DNA of 64,000 nucleotides from Paracoccaceae bacterium. GTDB taxonomy: Bacteria > Pseudomonadota > Alphaproteobacteria > Rhodobacterales > Rhodobacteraceae. Under the pieces are notes generated by a model. That model ran no database searches, was not told the DNA's origin, and worked only from the letters and a program-made list of their open reading frames with translations. Below are positions 62,802 through 64,000 of this stretch, piece after piece; the first letter of the stretch is position 1; every line of letters starts with the position of its first letter. The stretch covers positions 1-64,000 of the forward strand of contig JALHOL010000010.1 in NCBI GenBank assembly GCA_022843025.1, given 5' to 3'. A program made the translations under genes and the position numbers.

Positions 62802-64000
62802 TGCGCTTCCCGATCTCTGACGCCTCTCCGATCCGCTTTCCCGGCCCGCCCCCGGCGGCCTGCGATGTGGTGGTTCTGGGTGGCGGGGTCATCGGGGTGA
62901 TGACGGCCTGGTTTCTTGCCGAACGGGGCCTCAAGGTCACGCTTTGCGAAAAGGGCCGCATCGCGGGCGAACAATCCAGCCGCAACTGGGGTTGGATCCG
63001 CCAACAGGGCCGCGACATGGGCGAATTGCCCATCATGATGGAAAGCCTGCGCCTGTGGAAATCGCTGGCGCAGGAGTTTGGCGAAACCCTCGGCTTCCGG
63101 CAGGAAGGCGTCCTCTACCTCGCCAAGACCGAGGCCGAAGTCGGGCGGTTCGAAGCATGGCTGTCAGACGCCAAACCCCATGGCGTCGACACCCATATGA
63201 TGACCGCAGGCGCCGTTGCGGAAAAGCTGAAGGGCAGCGCGAAGACCTGGATCGCGGGCCTCCACACCCCGTCCGATGCGCGGGGCGAGCCGTGGCAGGC
63301 CGTGCCGCGCCTTGTCGAAGGGGCCATCGCGCGCGGCGCAGTGGTGGTGGAACACTGTGCCGTGCGGCGGCTGGATGTGCAGGCGGGCCGGGTGACAGGC
63401 GTGCATACCGAACAGGGCCGCATCGCCTGTGATCAGGTCGTGGTGGCGGGCGGGGCATGGTCGGCGTTGTTCCTGCGCAGCGAAGGGGTGAATATCCCGC
63501 AGCTTTCCGTCCTTGCCTCGGTCGCCGCGACCGAACCGATGGCCGAAATCTTTCCCGGCAATGCCTGCGACGACGACTTCGCCTTCCGCCGCCGTCAGGA
63601 TGGCGGCTATTCCATCGCGCCGGGATCGGGGCATGATTTCTATATCGGCCCCGACGCATTCCGCGACCTGCGCACCTATCTGCCAGTGCTGAAAAAGGAT
63701 TTCCGCTCTACCAGTTTCCGCCCCATGGCCCCCAAAGGCTACCCCGATGCCTGGGGCACGAAACGCCGCTGGGGCGGGGATGAAGCCTCACCCTTCGAGG
63801 CTGTCCGCGTGCTCAATCCCACCCCGAACATGGACCGGATCGCCAAGGTGCAATCCGCCTTTGCCGCAGCCTTCCCCGCCATGGGCCGCCCCCGCCTGCG
63901 CGCGGCCTGGGGCGGCATGATCGACACCATGCCCGATGTCGTGCCGGTGGTAGACCGGGTGGCGGCCCTGCCGGGCCTGACCATCGCCACGGGGATGAGC
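62798..64000 (+). CDS. FAD-dependent amine/amino-acid oxidoreductase (3' truncated by window)
   Basis: The frame is open from ATG 62798 (or 62801 out of frame) to the window edge, 401 codons so far. The FAD-binding motif is VVVLGGGVIGVMTAWFLAERG near residue 24, followed by EQSSRNWGWIRQQGRD, and a later VVVAGGAWSALFL. It resembles the DadA/glycine oxidase-like DAO superfamily, which deaminates D-amino acids or secondary amines. The ATG overlaps the M20 stop, so the two are co-translated. The C-terminus is outside the window. Confidence 0.85.
   Translation, partial: MMRFPISDASPIRFPGPPPAACDVVVLGGGVIGVMTAWFLAERGLKVTLCEKGRIAGEQSSRNWGWIRQQGRDMGELPIMMESLRLWKSLAQEFGETLGFRQEGVLYLAKTEAEVGRFEAWLSDAKPHGVDTHMMTAGAVAEKLKGSAKTWIAGLHTPSDARGEPWQAVPRLVEGAIARGAVVVEHCAVRRLDVQAGRVTGVHTEQGRIACDQVVVAGGAWSALFLRSEGVNIPQLSVLASVAATEPMAEIFPGNACDDDFAFRRRQDGGYSIAPGSGHDFYIGPDAFRDLRTYLPVLKKDFRSTSFRPMAPKGYPDAWGTKRRWGGDEASPFEAVRVLNPTPNMDRIAKVQSAFAAAFPAMGRPRLRAAWGGMIDTMPDVVPVVDRVAALPGLTIATGMS

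Noticed and set aside
1-64000. tRNA or rRNA genes, CRISPR arrays and insertion sequences
   Set aside because: No cloverleaf-like stretch with a T-loop, no rRNA signature, no regular direct repeats and no transposase-like protein were seen on reading. A dedicated scan was not possible.

Overview
The window is a stretch of a high-GC alphaproteobacterial chromosome. Its left 29 kb is most of a photosynthesis gene cluster of the Rhodobacter type. The gene order, the presence of pufX, tspO and crtA, the lack of pufC, and the dxs gene behind the puf operon all point to a purple or aerobic phototroph of the Rhodobacterales related to Rhodobacter/Cereibacter. It should make bacteriochlorophyll a and carotenoids of the spheroidene/spheroidenone series.

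Photosynthesis region (1-29 kb). bchE (5' end anomalous) and bchJ are followed by bchG, a PucC/LhaA-like carrier, bchP and idi. These face the opposite-strand operon crtA-bchI-bchD-bchO. Then come crtI-crtB-tspO, the opposite-strand pair crtD-crtC, crtE-crtF, and the superoperon bchCXYZ-pufQBALMX, then dxs. Together these genes cover the ring E cyclase, Mg-chelatase subunits I and D, chlorin reductase (bchXYZ), bacteriochlorophyllide maturation (bchC), phytylation (bchG, bchP), isoprenoid supply (dxs, idi, crtE), the carotenoid pathway, the reaction centre L and M subunits, LH1 and PufX. Seven perfect TGT-N12-ACA palindromes (PpsR/CrtJ operators) and one near-match lie in the four control regions: bchG, crtA/crtI, crtD/crtE and bchC. 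A further copy lies inside crtF. ppsR, ppaA, bchFNBHLM, puhA and puc genes are not in the window.

Housekeeping region (29-45.4 kb). A fumarylacetoacetate hydrolase-family gene is followed by pcm-tolC and a gene with the architecture and neighbourhood of the polar organiser PopZ. Next are a DUF6280 gene, efp, a glycosyltransferase-like gene, a ygfZ-type gene, an ABC exporter and a class V aminotransferase. A low-GC gene for a small membrane protein looks transferred. A DUF305 gene sits behind a CueR-like box. Then come a class I glutamine amidotransferase-like hydrolase, a divergent TetR/MATE pair, D-lyxose isomerase and an L,D-transpeptidase.

Catabolic and transport region (45.4-64 kb). kynU-ridA-GH5-kynA form an opposite-strand tryptophan-degradation operon without kynB. 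An isoprenylcysteine methyltransferase-like gene, pntA-pntB, and DUF3422 and DUF6544 genes follow. Last is an oligopeptide-type ABC transporter (oppDF, binding protein, oppBC), divergent from an M20 deacylase and an FAD-dependent amine/amino-acid oxidoreductase that runs off the right edge.

No rRNA, tRNA, insertion sequence or CRISPR array was seen. No gene-free stretch exceeds 300 bases. Points that most deserve a second look are two tiny ORFs joined to their neighbours by ATGA-type overlaps (bchX-bchY and crtA-bchI), the loss of canonical start codons in bchD and crtC, a family of hairpins with a constant loop and varying stems, the PopZ-like protein, and the broken 5' end of bchE.
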